Part shown: positions 42,985 to 51,664 of the stretch, one piece after another
How the letters are laid out: each line of letters opens with the position of its first letter
Position numbering within the stretch: the stretch's first letter is position 1
From: an uncultured Eubacteriales bacterium
Lineage (GTDB): Bacteria > Bacillota > Clostridia > Oscillospirales > Oscillospiraceae
Assembly: GCA_900550585.1 (NCBI GenBank)
Contig: URST01000001.1
Location: forward strand, 1-64,000
DNA length: 64,000 nucleotides
Direction: 5' to 3'
Translations under genes and position numbers: made by a program
The notes under the pieces: generated by a model
The model's database searches: none
Told to the model about the DNA's origin: nothing
What the model saw: only the letters and a program-made list of their open reading frames with translations

Positions 42985-43361
42985 TCCGGCTGAATGAAGC
43001 GCAGTATCGCAAGGTGAAAAAGCTGACCCGCCGCCTTTGTGCAAACAATGACGGCGGATGCTGCTTGCTGCTGGACGACGGGGATCCGTGTGTATGTGTG
43101 CAGGCGATCAGCTTTTCTCTACTGTGCCGGTATTTTCGGGAAGCGGTACTGCCTGCCGACCGGGAGCTGTGCGCGGATATTATGTGCCAGCATGATACTC
43201 GCAAAAGATGTGAGCTGTGCGGAAAGCCGTTCCACGCCCGCAGCAATCGCGCCAAATACTGCGACGCCTGCGCAGTATTTGCAGCACGGCGGATGGCTTG
43301 TGAACGCAAGCGCCGTGAACGCGAAAGAAACACTAAAACAAAGCTGCAAGTCACGGTTTAG
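42981..43361 (+). CDS. Cysteine-rich VLP-domain protein (126 aa)
   Basis: A small protein with many Cys: 'LCANNDGGCCLLLDDGDPCVC' in the first half and a zinc-ribbon-like 'CELCGKPFHARSNRAKYCDAC' in the second, ending in a basic Arg-rich tail. This fits the Cys_rich_VLP domain protein that follows topB in related elements. It may bind nucleic acid. The start overlaps the topB stop by 4 nt. Confidence 0.88.
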   Translation: MIRLNEAQYRKVKKLTRRLCANNDGGCCLLLDDGDPCVCVQAISFSLLCRYFREAVLPADRELCADIMCQHDTRKRCELCGKPFHARSNRAKYCDACAVFAARRMACERKRRERERNTKTKLQVTV

Positions 43362-43499
43362 GGGCTGAAAAAGCCTTGCAGCAAGCTACTTTCCAGCCGC
43401 ACTTTTGGTATGCGAGGGATAAACCTGCCAAACAGCCGAAAAATGGCTTTGAAAGCGTGACATACGAGTTTCCGGCTCTGCCGGAGAAAAGAAAGTTAC

Positions 43500-43613
43500 G
43501 CAGCAAGCATAGGGAGTGTAGCTACACTCCCGACAAGTCCCCACTTTTCTCCATGGAGATCAGCGGGGATTTGTCTTTTGGGATACTCCCAAACCCCTAT
43601 ATTTTTGAAAGGA
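43500..43613 (+). promoter_or_regulatory. oriT-like module A, upstream of the ArdC-type gene
   Basis: In order: the conserved GCAGCAAGCATA (43500-43511); a perfect 20-bp palindrome (43512-43531); a large imperfect hairpin GACAAGTCCCC/GGGGATTTGTC with an inner palindrome; TTGGGA-TAC-TCCCAA (43578-43592); and ACCCCTATA leading to GAAAGG. The same order and flanks occur inverted at 53300-53410, upstream of mobC, where an oriT is expected. The central hairpins differ in sequence but not in layout. Confidence 0.7.
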
Positions 43614-43621
43614 GCGAACGC

Positions 43622-46600
43622 ATGAGTGATTTTGAAGCAAGACCCTTTGAGTTGACTGCCAAGGACACCGAGGGCAAGGTAAAGGAAGTGACGGAGCGGC
43701 TGGAAGCCGGTGTGCGGGAGCTGTTTGAAAGTGAACGCTATCAAGCCTATCTGAAAGCCATGTCCAAGTTCCATGATTACAGTCTGAACAATACGCTGCT
43801 GATTCTGATGCAAAAGCCGGACGCTTCCCTTGTAGCAGGCTTTGGCAAGTGGCGCGATGACTTTGAGCGTCATGTAAAGCGCGGAGAAAAAGGCATAAAA
43901 ATCTTTGCCCCGGCACCGTACACCATAAAGAAAGAAGCGGAAAAGATTGACCCGGATACCGGGCAGCCGGTAATTGGTGCTGACGGTAAGCCCGTCATGG
44001 AGCAGCGGGAAATCAAGATCCCTGCCTTTAAGGTGGTAAGCGTCTTTGATGTGAGCCAGACCGACGGCAAAGAGATCCCCGATCTTTCGATAGATGCATT
44101 GACCGGCAGCGTTGAGCAATACGAGGATTTTTGGCGCGTACTGAAAGAGGTTTCCCCGGTGCCGGTGGAACTGGAAAAGATCGAGGGCGGCGCACACGGC
44201 TATTACAGCCTTGCAGATAAACGCATTGCTGTTGATGAGGGTATGAGCGAACTGCAAACAATCAAGACCCTAATCCACGAAATTGCCCACGCAAAGCTGC
44301 ATGACATTGATCTGAACGCACCGCCGGAGGAACTGGAGAACCGTCCAAACCGGCGCACTCGTGAGGTGGAGGCGGAAAGCATCGCCTTTACGGTGTGCCA
44401 GCACTTCGGGCTGGATACTTCCGATTATTCTTTCGGATATGTTGCCGGTTGGAGCAGCGATAAAGAAATCAAGGAACTAAAAGCGTCCCTTGAAACCATC
44501 CGTACCACGGCAAGTGCGCTGATTACTGAAATTGAGGAACGCTTGCAGGCGCTTTCGCAGCAGCGGGAAACGGCACAGGAGCAGGAAACCGCAGCACTGA
44601 CAGAACCGCAGCCGGAAAATACTTTTTCAATTTACCAGCTCAAAGGCGGCGACGAAACAAGGGATTACCGGTTTGAGCCGCTGGAACGACTGCGGGAACT
44701 TGGCCTTTCCGCACAGAAAAACAATTACGATCTTGTATATTCTGCGCCGCTGGCTGACGGGGAAACCTTAGAGGATCTATTTGTGCGGTTTAATGTGGAA
44801 CGCCCCGAGGATTTTACAGGGCATAGTCTTTCCGTGTCCGATGTCATTGTACTGCGTCATGGAGAGCAGCAAAGCGCACATTACTGTGATAGCTTCGGGT
44901 TTACCGAGGTGCCGGAGTTCTTACAACAGGAGCAAGATATCCGGCAGGAAACAGCGCAGCCGGTCTTTGCGCAAATCCCGCCTGAACGGCAGCAGGCGAT
45001 CCGGGACGAGGTACAGGCCACCTTGCAAATGCTGGTAGATACCGATATGCAGCTCTCCGGTGAGGTATCGCAGGGTACGCTTGACGCGCTGGCGGCACAG
45101 GGATACGTCCTGCAGGACGGACAAATCACCAAGGCAGAGCAGGAAGAAGTCCCGCCCAACGCCGAGCCACAGGAGAAAAACCCGCCGAATATTACCCCGC
45201 TCACCGATTTGCAGAAAAAGGCGCTTGAAATTGCAAAGAAATATGACGGTCTGCCCATGCAGGATAAGATCGATGTGATTGCGCAGTGCTTTGGCAGCAC
45301 CACCGGAAAAATTGAGACTTCTCCGTGCAGCGGCAAATGGCGCGGTACAAGCGATGTTTCAATCCGCTTTGACACCGGCACCTCTCTGTTTATTGGTAAT
45401 CAGGCGACCCCGAAAGCCAAAACGAAAGCCGTACAGCAGGAACTTGTCAATACCGCTTTGGTGCAGTACAACCCGGAGATCATCGACGCGGCAAAGGAAA
45501 CTGCGCTTGCTGCCCTCATGGAGCGTGAAGCAAAAGACAATGCCATTGCCGCAGAAAGGGGCTTGCAGCCGTATACCCTGCTGGGCGTTGAGTTCAACGA
45601 CGGCACTGATGATAAGATCAGCGGATACATGGGATGGTACTATGTGACACTGGCAGTTGACGGTAAAATCTGTTCTCACATGGAAACCGGACTAAACCAT
45701 GACATTGCAGCAGGCAGGGTAAGCACAGCGCCTACACGGGAGAATTACTATACCGCAGGTGCATTGAAAGAAAGTGACGTGGACTATGTGTTCAATAACG
45801 TGGGCTTTTCTTCTACCTCTGAGTTATATTCACTGCATATCAGTGATGCCGTTCGGGAGCGTGCTGAACAGGCGCTTGCAGAGCGCAACGCCGCTGCGGA
45901 TTCGGAAAAGGAATTGCCGCCGTCCCTTGATCCGGCTGTACAGCCGGTGGTGACGATCATTTGGAGTGAAAGTGACAAGCTGCAAGAGGGCGAACAACTG
46001 CCCCTTGCCCGCGCTGATGCGCTGTTCAAAGCGCTGGACGAGGAAAAGCGTACCGAGCGCGAGAAGCCCGGATATACAGGTGGCTGGTATGACAAGACCA
46101 AGTTCCGCATTGATTGTACCTTTGACGGTGAGCGCGACAGCTACGAGGGACGGCAGGATTTTGGGGATGGGGACGGCTCTCTGATCGACCATATTGAGGC
46201 CTATCACGAATACTACGCCAATGATGAAAGCTGGCAAAACTATGTGCTGCACAATCATGGTGCTGAAAGCTGGGAGCAGGACAAAGCAGAACGGGAAATG
46301 ATTCTCTCCGAGTTTGTGCCGTATATGCGTCTGCATTGCAATCTCTCTGAGCAGGAACGCACCGCAGCGGATGTGCTGGAAAACGGCGAAAATCTGACGC
46401 CGGAACAGACTGCGTATTTTACCGCCGTACTTGCCCATGTGGACACCTGCCGGGAAAAACTGAATGCAGGCGATTACCATCTGCCCGACCCGCCCCAGCT
46501 CTCCGACTTTGCACAGGAAACCGCAGAAATGGAAGCCTACAAAGACCATGTGCGGGAAGAAATCGCACAGGAAGCCGCAGCAGCGGGTATGACGACCACC

Positions 46601-48130
46601 GAATACGCAGCCAACGGCTACGAGCCGAGGGAGCAGCCCATCGACGCGCCGGAGCAGCCGGAAACCCCTGCTGTCAAGTATTATCCGATCAATGAGGGCG
46701 CAGCCCGGCGCGCCAACGATGCAAACAGCTACCGCGACTATGCGGCGGGCAGCGCCACCGCCGAATACCGGCAGATGGTCAATGAAGCAGCGGAGCTTGC
46801 CCAGCGGCAGAAAGAGCGCGTTGATCCCATGTACCATGAGAAAATAGATGCGCTGCTGGACACCTATGCCCGCAAGTTGGCAGCAAATCTGAATGACCAT
46901 TATGCCATTGAAGCCCGTGTACCGTCTATCCTTATCGCTGGCGGCAGCAATTTCCCTGTGGCGAAGAAACACAAGCAGAACGCAGCCCGTGACCGCAATA
47001 TGCAGGAGTGGCAGGATGTGCAGGGGATTCTTGATAAAATCCGCAGCACGGGTATGGGCGGTATTAGCGCGGACGATCCGCAGGCTGTCGCCAAACTGGA
47101 AGCCAAGCTCTCAAAGCTGGAAGAAGCGCAGGAAACCATGAAAGCGGTAAACGCCTATTACCGAAAGCATAAGACGTTGGACGGTTGTCCGCACTTAACG
47201 CCGGAACAGATCGACAAGCTGAAAGCGGACATGGCGCAGTCCTGGCACCTTGACAAAAGCAGGCCGTATCAGTCCTTTGTCCTCTCCAACAATAACGCGG
47301 AAATTCGCCGGATTCGTGCGCGTATCGAACAGGTACGGCAACATGAGGATACCCAGTTTGCCGGATGGGAGTTTGACGGTGGGCGTGTGGAAGCAAACAA
47401 AGCAGACAACCGCCTGCAGATCTTCTTCGACGGCAAGCCGGACGAAGGGACGCGGGACGAGCTGAAAGCCAACGGCTTCCGCTGGGCACCCAGCGTCGGT
47501 GCATGGCAGCGGCAGCTTAATATGAACGCCTACCGCGCCGCAGAGCATATTTCCTGTATTCAGCCTGTCACCGGGGACAAACCGGTTGATTTGCAGCGCA
47601 ACGCCCAGTATCAGCAGGAAGCAGCTACCCCCGACACACTTATGACCGGGGAAAGAATTACAACGCCCCGTGGTAGCTTTCATGTTACCGGCATGACCCG
47701 CGAGCAGATGGAAGCCGCAGGCTATGGCTATCATCACAGTTCAGAGGACGGCAAATATCTCATTATGGGCAATGGCACACAGGCCTATGCCATTGCTGCC
47801 GAACAGCGGGTACCGGAAAACTATATGCGCACGGCAGAGCTGACCACCGAGCAGAATTACAACATGATCGACGGGCGGATCAACAACACCCCGTCTGTGG
47901 ACGAGTTGGAAGAAAAGGCAAAGCGCGGCGAAGTGATCTCCCTGTCTGCCCTTGCCGCTGCGGTTAAGACCGAGGACGGCAGGACGCCCCAGCGCAGCGC
48001 GGACGGGAAAAAACCGTCAATTCGCGCCCAACTTAAAGCAGACCGGGCACAGGCTGCGGCAAAGCCGAAGCAGAAAGAAAAAGGACAGGAAGCAAGGCAC
48101 AGTGTCCGACAGGCGCTGGAAATGGAGTAA
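43622..48130 (+). CDS. ArdC-like / metallopeptidase large polyvalent ICE protein (1,502 aa)
   Basis: Residues ~15-135 match the ArdC N-terminal ssDNA-binding domain ('AYLKAMSKFHDYSLNNTLLILMQKPDASLVAGFGKWR'). A zinc-peptidase domain of the ImmA/IrrE type follows, with HEIAHAKLH (His219, Glu220, His223). The remainder is a chain of large-polyvalent-protein-type segments, including 'SIYQLKGGDETRDYRFEPLERL' and a 'FAGWEFDGGRVEANKADNRLQIFFDGKPDE' module near residue 1245. Such proteins are delivered with, or protect, incoming DNA. The start is the ATG at 43622 behind AAAGGAG; an upstream extension would run through the oriT-like module and is rejected. Confidence 0.87.
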   Translation: MSDFEARPFELTAKDTEGKVKEVTERLEAGVRELFESERYQAYLKAMSKFHDYSLNNTLLILMQKPDASLVAGFGKWRDDFERHVKRGEKGIKIFAPAPYTIKKEAEKIDPDTGQPVIGADGKPVMEQREIKIPAFKVVSVFDVSQTDGKEIPDLSIDALTGSVEQYEDFWRVLKEVSPVPVELEKIEGGAHGYYSLADKRIAVDEGMSELQTIKTLIHEIAHAKLHDIDLNAPPEELENRPNRRTREVEAESIAFTVCQHFGLDTSDYSFGYVAGWSSDKEIKELKASLETIRTTASALITEIEERLQALSQQRETAQEQETAALTEPQPENTFSIYQLKGGDETRDYRFEPLERLRELGLSAQKNNYDLVYSAPLADGETLEDLFVRFNVERPEDFTGHSLSVSDVIVLRHGEQQSAHYCDSFGFTEVPEFLQQEQDIRQETAQPVFAQIPPERQQAIRDEVQATLQMLVDTDMQLSGEVSQGTLDALAAQGYVLQDGQITKAEQEEVPPNAEPQEKNPPNITPLTDLQKKALEIAKKYDGLPMQDKIDVIAQCFGSTTGKIETSPCSGKWRGTSDVSIRFDTGTSLFIGNQATPKAKTKAVQQELVNTALVQYNPEIIDAAKETALAALMEREAKDNAIAAERGLQPYTLLGVEFNDGTDDKISGYMGWYYVTLAVDGKICSHMETGLNHDIAAGRVSTAPTRENYYTAGALKESDVDYVFNNVGFSSTSELYSLHISDAVRERAEQALAERNAAADSEKELPPSLDPAVQPVVTIIWSESDKLQEGEQLPLARADALFKALDEEKRTEREKPGYTGGWYDKTKFRIDCTFDGERDSYEGRQDFGDGDGSLIDHIEAYHEYYANDESWQNYVLHNHGAESWEQDKAEREMILSEFVPYMRLHCNLSEQERTAADVLENGENLTPEQTAYFTAVLAHVDTCREKLNAGDYHLPDPPQLSDFAQETAEMEAYKDHVREEIAQEAAAAGMTTTEYAANGYEPREQPIDAPEQPETPAVKYYPINEGAARRANDANSYRDYAAGSATAEYRQMVNEAAELAQRQKERVDPMYHEKIDALLDTYARKLAANLNDHYAIEARVPSILIAGGSNFPVAKKHKQNAARDRNMQEWQDVQGILDKIRSTGMGGISADDPQAVAKLEAKLSKLEEAQETMKAVNAYYRKHKTLDGCPHLTPEQIDKLKADMAQSWHLDKSRPYQSFVLSNNNAEIRRIRARIEQVRQHEDTQFAGWEFDGGRVEANKADNRLQIFFDGKPDEGTRDELKANGFRWAPSVGAWQRQLNMNAYRAAEHISCIQPVTGDKPVDLQRNAQYQQEAATPDTLMTGERITTPRGSFHVTGMTREQMEAAGYGYHHSSEDGKYLIMGNGTQAYAIAAEQRVPENYMRTAELTTEQNYNMIDGRINNTPSVDELEEKAKRGEVISLSALAAAVKTEDGRTPQRSADGKKPSIRAQLKADRAQAAAKPKQKEKGQEARHSVRQALEME

Positions 48131-48133
48131 GAT

Positions 48134-49081
48134 ATGAATAAGTTTGAGAATGTGGACGTGCTGGCATCGCTGCAACAGATTATGCAGCAGAATACAGCTT
48201 TTTTCCGAAATGATTTTGACATTGATAAAAAGATACTGACCCGGGCGGCGGCAAGCAAAAATACAGAGGATAAAATCTATCTCTGGTTTTGCCGTCCCAA
48301 CGGGACACATTGTCTGCGGGAACGGGATGTGTTCCTGCGCGGAACGCGGGAGCATAACACCTTTCGTTTCTACCATGAACAGACCAAGGAGCGTGTGCTT
48401 GCCTACGCAGTGGTACTGTCCGGCGTAGAGGGCGGTAAAGTTAAGGGTAGTATCTATGAACTGGACTATGCAAGAAAAGCAGAGTTTATCATCCAGTCAG
48501 CCCTGCGAACAGACAACAACCGCCTGATCTATGAAAACGGATCACGGGAGCTGCCCAAGGATTACCGATTTGAAGCCGTGCCGGATCGGGAGTATGGAAA
48601 ATTTTTGCGCTACGAAGCTGTGCCCCATGACCCGGACGCCCTGCGGGAGCTGCTGCGGGATGAGAGCCGAAAGAGAGAGCTGCTTGCGCTCGGTGATTTC
48701 AAAGCACATATTGGGAAACTGTCTGATGAAAAGGTACTTATCGAAGCACAGCGGATCTCCACCGCATTTCAGGCGTTGCAAGCGCCCAATAGCCCAAACG
48801 GAACACATTTCATGGTGGAGGTATCACCGTACTTTGAACGCATCGCATCCAGCCGGGAGCAAGATCGCTTATTTGCCGTGCTTCCCTATAAGTCCCTGTG
48901 CTTATCCGGTATGAAGGACAGGCGCGGTGTGTTTGCTCTCATAAGCAGTGACGAAAAACGAGATCTGCCCCTGCGCAGGCCGCGCCCCTCTGTGCGCTCG
49001 CAGCTCAAAGCCGGACAGATAAAGGCAGCCGCCCCGAAAAAGACGGCTGCTAAGACAAAAGAACAGGATTTGGAGGTTTGA
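48134..49081 (+). CDS. Conserved ICE protein of unknown function (315 aa)
   Basis: It follows the ArdC-type gene by 3 nt and precedes the TTRAP gene by 2 nt. The sequence is soluble and charged. An early segment 'DKIYLWFCRPNGTHCLRERDVFL' and 'TFRFYHEQTKERVLAYAVVL' have the look of a compact alpha/beta domain. The tail ('RPRPSVRSQLKAGQIKAAAPKK') resembles the tail of the preceding protein ('KPSIRAQLKADRAQAAAKPKQ'), suggesting a shared short C-terminal motif. No function can be assigned. Confidence 0.75.
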   Translation: MNKFENVDVLASLQQIMQQNTAFFRNDFDIDKKILTRAAASKNTEDKIYLWFCRPNGTHCLRERDVFLRGTREHNTFRFYHEQTKERVLAYAVVLSGVEGGKVKGSIYELDYARKAEFIIQSALRTDNNRLIYENGSRELPKDYRFEAVPDREYGKFLRYEAVPHDPDALRELLRDESRKRELLALGDFKAHIGKLSDEKVLIEAQRISTAFQALQAPNSPNGTHFMVEVSPYFERIASSREQDRLFAVLPYKSLCLSGMKDRRGVFALISSDEKRDLPLRRPRPSVRSQLKAGQIKAAAPKKTAAKTKEQDLEV

Positions 49082-49083
49082 AC

Positions 49084-49302
49084 ATGAATAGCATTTCTTT
49101 TACCGTGGAGGAAGAAAACCTGATCTGTATGTATCACCACGATGACCGCCGCAGGACAATGACGGCGATCTCCGGCGCCCTGCCCGATATGGGCGAGGAT
49201 ATGCGCCAGCTTGCCGGGCAGATAATCCAAAAGCTGCATAATATGACCGATGCAGCATTTGAGGAAGCGAAGTTTTCTATGACGCTTTCCGATACGGAAT
49301 AA
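49084..49302 (+). CDS. Transposon-transfer assisting protein, TTRAP family (72 aa)
   Basis: The sequence pattern 'SFTVEEENLICMY...ALPDMGEDMRQLAGQIIQKLHNMTDAAFEEAKF' corresponds to the TTRAP family of clostridial conjugative elements. It is small, acidic and soluble. The start is the ATG at 49084 behind GGAGG. It is the last gene of the long plus-strand transfer operon and is followed by a terminator. Confidence 0.85.
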   Translation: MNSISFTVEEENLICMYHHDDRRRTMTAISGALPDMGEDMRQLAGQIIQKLHNMTDAAFEEAKFSMTLSDTE

Positions 49303-49309
49303 AAACGAC

Positions 49310-49357
49310 GCGGGACGCGGCGGCCATCTTCGGCTGCTGCGTCCCGCATTTTCTTTT
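49310..49357 (+). terminator. Terminator of the transfer operon
   Basis: A 9-bp outer stem GCGGGACGC/GCGTCCCGC (49310-49318 with 49339-49347) with further inner pairing, followed by ATTTTCTTTTT. Confidence 0.85.
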
Positions 49358-49479
49358 TGCCATTTTGTCACGGTTTCAAAGACTGTTTTCTCTTGTGGAA
49401 AGGAAAACATACGGGCAGCTTGGTTTCTGTGCCAGAAAGCCTTGCTGCAAGCCGCTTTTTATGCCCCTAAACAGTGACT

Positions 49480-50523
49480 TTAATCCTCTTTTTCGCCGTC
49501 CGATTCCGGCTCATGCCATTCTCTCAAGACCGCTTCCACCTGTGCGATCAGCTCGTCCTTATTCGGGATTACATAGGTATAGCGCGAGGCAAAGATGTTG
49601 TTGGAAAGCCCGCCGAGAGCATATTCCGCTTCCACATTTGTCTTATCGGTACAAAGAATAATACCGATGGGCGGGTTATCATCGGGATCGTTGACCTCTG
49701 CGGCATAATAATTGAGATACATATTGAGCTGTCCGACCGCTTCCGGCAGCAGCTTGACCGTTTTCAACTCGATCAGTACATAGGCACGGAGAGGTTTGTT
49801 GTAAAAAACCATATCCACATAGTAATGAATGTTGTTCAGTGTAACCCGCTGCTGTGTGCCGACAAACATAAAACCGCGCCCCAGCTCCAAAAGAAACTTT
49901 TCAATCTGCTGGATAAGTGCTTTTTCAAGCTCGCTTTCCATAACCGGCTTACTTTCGGGAATGCCCAGAAACTCAAAAACATAGGGGTCTTTGATGATGT
50001 CGCCGGGAGAAGCCATTTCAATCCCCTTTTGCGCAAGGGCAAGCACCGTTTCCTTATTTGTTTTTCCGTCAGAAAGCAGCAGTCTTTCATAAAGCGAGGT
50101 TGCCATCTGACGCTTTAATTCCCGGACAGACCAACCGGAATTGATTGCTTCCTTTTCGTAAAAGCTGCGTTTATCTGGGTCGGATATGGAAAGCAGCTCA
50201 CAATAGTGCGACCAGCTTAATTTGCCAGACGGTGTCTGGCATTTTTGATAGGTGAGGTAAAACGCTCTCATATTTTGCAGATTGGAACGGGAAAATCCCT
50301 TGCCAAATTCCTTTGTCAGCGCTCTGGACAGTTCTTTTAATGTCTGCTGTCCGTATTCAGCACGTTCCCTGCTTTGCTGCTCATGCTCTACGATAATGCG
50401 CCCGATGTTCCAGTAAGTAGTTAAAAGCTCTGTGTTCAACTGCTGTGCTACGTTCTGCCGCGCAGACTGCAAAACCTCTTTGATTTCATTGATCATATCG
50501 CCATACTTCGCTATCTCATTCAT
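49480..50523 (-). CDS. PDDEXK nuclease-domain protein, YhcG/DUF1016 type (347 aa)
   Basis: The N-terminal ~150 residues ('VLQSARQNVAQQLNTELLTTYWNIGRII', 'LSRALTKEFGKGFSRSNLQNMRAFY') form the helical DUF1016 N domain. The C-terminal domain contains the nuclease core: 'YYVDMVFYNKPLRAYVLIELK', with Asp and the E-x-K pair. Homologues appear as stand-alone or restriction-associated nucleases; a defence role is plausible but not shown. It lies opposite to the transfer operon in a three-gene minus-strand island. Confidence 0.9.
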   Translation of the reverse strand: MNEIAKYGDMINEIKEVLQSARQNVAQQLNTELLTTYWNIGRIIVEHEQQSRERAEYGQQTLKELSRALTKEFGKGFSRSNLQNMRAFYLTYQKCQTPSGKLSWSHYCELLSISDPDKRSFYEKEAINSGWSVRELKRQMATSLYERLLLSDGKTNKETVLALAQKGIEMASPGDIIKDPYVFEFLGIPESKPVMESELEKALIQQIEKFLLELGRGFMFVGTQQRVTLNNIHYYVDMVFYNKPLRAYVLIELKTVKLLPEAVGQLNMYLNYYAAEVNDPDDNPPIGIILCTDKTNVEAEYALGGLSNNIFASRYTYVIPNKDELIAQVEAVLREWHEPESDGEKED

Positions 50524-50581
50524 AGTGTGTATCCTTTCTATTATGCCCTTTTTCAGATTTTTCAGTCACCGACCGGAATTT

Positions 50582-50974
50582 TCAGTTGTCCCTTGCGTGA
50601 AGGTGCAGTCCGCCGATCACGAGGAACACGATACCAAACGTCACCCAGCCCCAAACAAGATCTTTTTCTGTAAGCAAACACGCCAGCAGCCCGGCTGCCG
50701 CCGCATAAATCAGCGTAAGCAGTCCACCGATCACCCAGAAACCGACACTGGTACGTTGAAGCCATAACAGTAGCAAAAATACCGCAATCCCAATCACAAG
50801 GCAGAGCGCTGGGTGAATGGGCGTAAAGGAGTTGCAGCACACCCCGGCAACAATGCCGAGGGCAATGCTGTCAAACAAAATGATATGTCCGAAGAAAAGC
50901 CCGATGACTGAGCAGATCAACCCGATCACAATACCGATTGCCAAAATTGCGCCCTGCGCTGCCAGATAACCCAT
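50582..50974 (-). CDS. Small polytopic membrane protein (130 aa)
   Basis: Four hydrophobic segments cover most of the protein (about 5-27, 35-60, 62-80 and 85-120). There is no recognisable motif. The start is the ATG at 50974 behind AAAGGAGGC; a longer reading overlaps the AbiEi gene. It occupies the place directly downstream of an AbiEi-type antitoxin gene where an AbiEii toxin would be expected, but it is not a nucleotidyltransferase. Function unknown. Confidence 0.7.
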   Translation of the reverse strand: MGYLAAQGAILAIGIVIGLICSVIGLFFGHIILFDSIALGIVAGVCCNSFTPIHPALCLVIGIAVFLLLLWLQRTSVGFWVIGGLLTLIYAAAAGLLACLLTEKDLVWGWVTFGIVFLVIGGLHLHARDN

Positions 50975-51000
50975 ACATACGCCTCCTTTTTTGAATTGCA

Positions 51001-51615
51001 TTACAGCAGAATTTCCAGATAACGCTGTACCTTTGGCTGTACTCTTAACTGCTGTGCATACTGCAAAAGTTTGTGAATGTCCCGTTCTTTGGAAACGACA
51101 TACCGCTTCATTGCCGGATTGATGATTTGAATGTCGCCGCCGCTGCCGCGCAGCAGATCGCAAAGCGTTCTTTCAAGGTCATATACGCGAATGGGATTGC
51201 CGCAGGGCGAGGGGATCTCAATAATGCCGAGAGGATAGTTTAACTGCTGTACCCATTTGATCGTTACATTTTCCTGTTTCAGCGACGGGGTGTTATAGCC
51301 CTTTGGAAAGGTCATGGTGTACTGCGCCGGGGCACGGTCTGAATATCCGTGCAGGTAAAGAGCTGTTTCCATAGAATAGATCCCGCGTCCGTATTTCCGC
51401 TGCAACAGATACAGTTCATCTTCCCATATCCCACTGCGCACATACAACCCGCGTCCGAAGCGGTACAGCTCACCGCTTTTTACAAGCTCCTGCAATACGC
51501 TGCGGTGCAGTCCTGCCTGTGTTACCTGTTCGGAAGTAATCGTTCCGTCCTCAGACGCTTCCAAAAGGGCCTTAATGGTTTCTTTTGCGTCCAAACGCAC
51601 ACCCCCAATCGACAT
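51001..51615 (-). CDS. AbiEi-type antitoxin/regulator without AbiEii partner (~204 aa)
   Basis: The sequence follows the AbiEi layout. A winged-helix N-terminus ('GTITSEQVTQAGLHRSVLQELVKSGELYRFGRGLYV') is followed by the C-terminal antitoxin domain ('YDLERTLCDLLR'). AbiEi proteins repress their operon and counter the AbiEii nucleotidyltransferase toxin. No such toxin gene is present here. The start is uncertain: the promoter (TTGACA-N18-TATAAT) places the 5' end near 51623, so the ATG at 51615 would be almost leaderless. TTG at 51594 behind GGGGGTG is another choice. Confidence 0.82.
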   Translation of the reverse strand: MSIGGVRLDAKETIKALLEASEDGTITSEQVTQAGLHRSVLQELVKSGELYRFGRGLYVRSGIWEDELYLLQRKYGRGIYSMETALYLHGYSDRAPAQYTMTFPKGYNTPSLKQENVTIKWVQQLNYPLGIIEIPSPCGNPIRVYDLERTLCDLLRGSGGDIQIINPAMKRYVVSKERDIHKLLQYAQQLRVQPKVQRYLEILL

Positions 51616-51629
51616 AATATTACACATTT

Positions 51630-51659
51630 ATTATATATAAATATATGTGTGAATGTCAA
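51630..51659 (-). promoter_or_regulatory. Consensus promoter of the AbiEi gene
   Basis: On the minus strand a perfect TTGACA (51659-51654), an 18-bp spacer and a perfect TATAAT (51635-51630). It lies just past the relaxase stop codon. Confidence 0.85.
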
Positions 51660-51664
51660 TATGC

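Noticed and set aside
43376..43621. An 82-codon N-terminal extension of the ArdC-type protein
   Set aside because: It passes through the oriT-like inverted repeats and has no ribosome binding site; the ATG at 43622 has a good one and matches the domain start.
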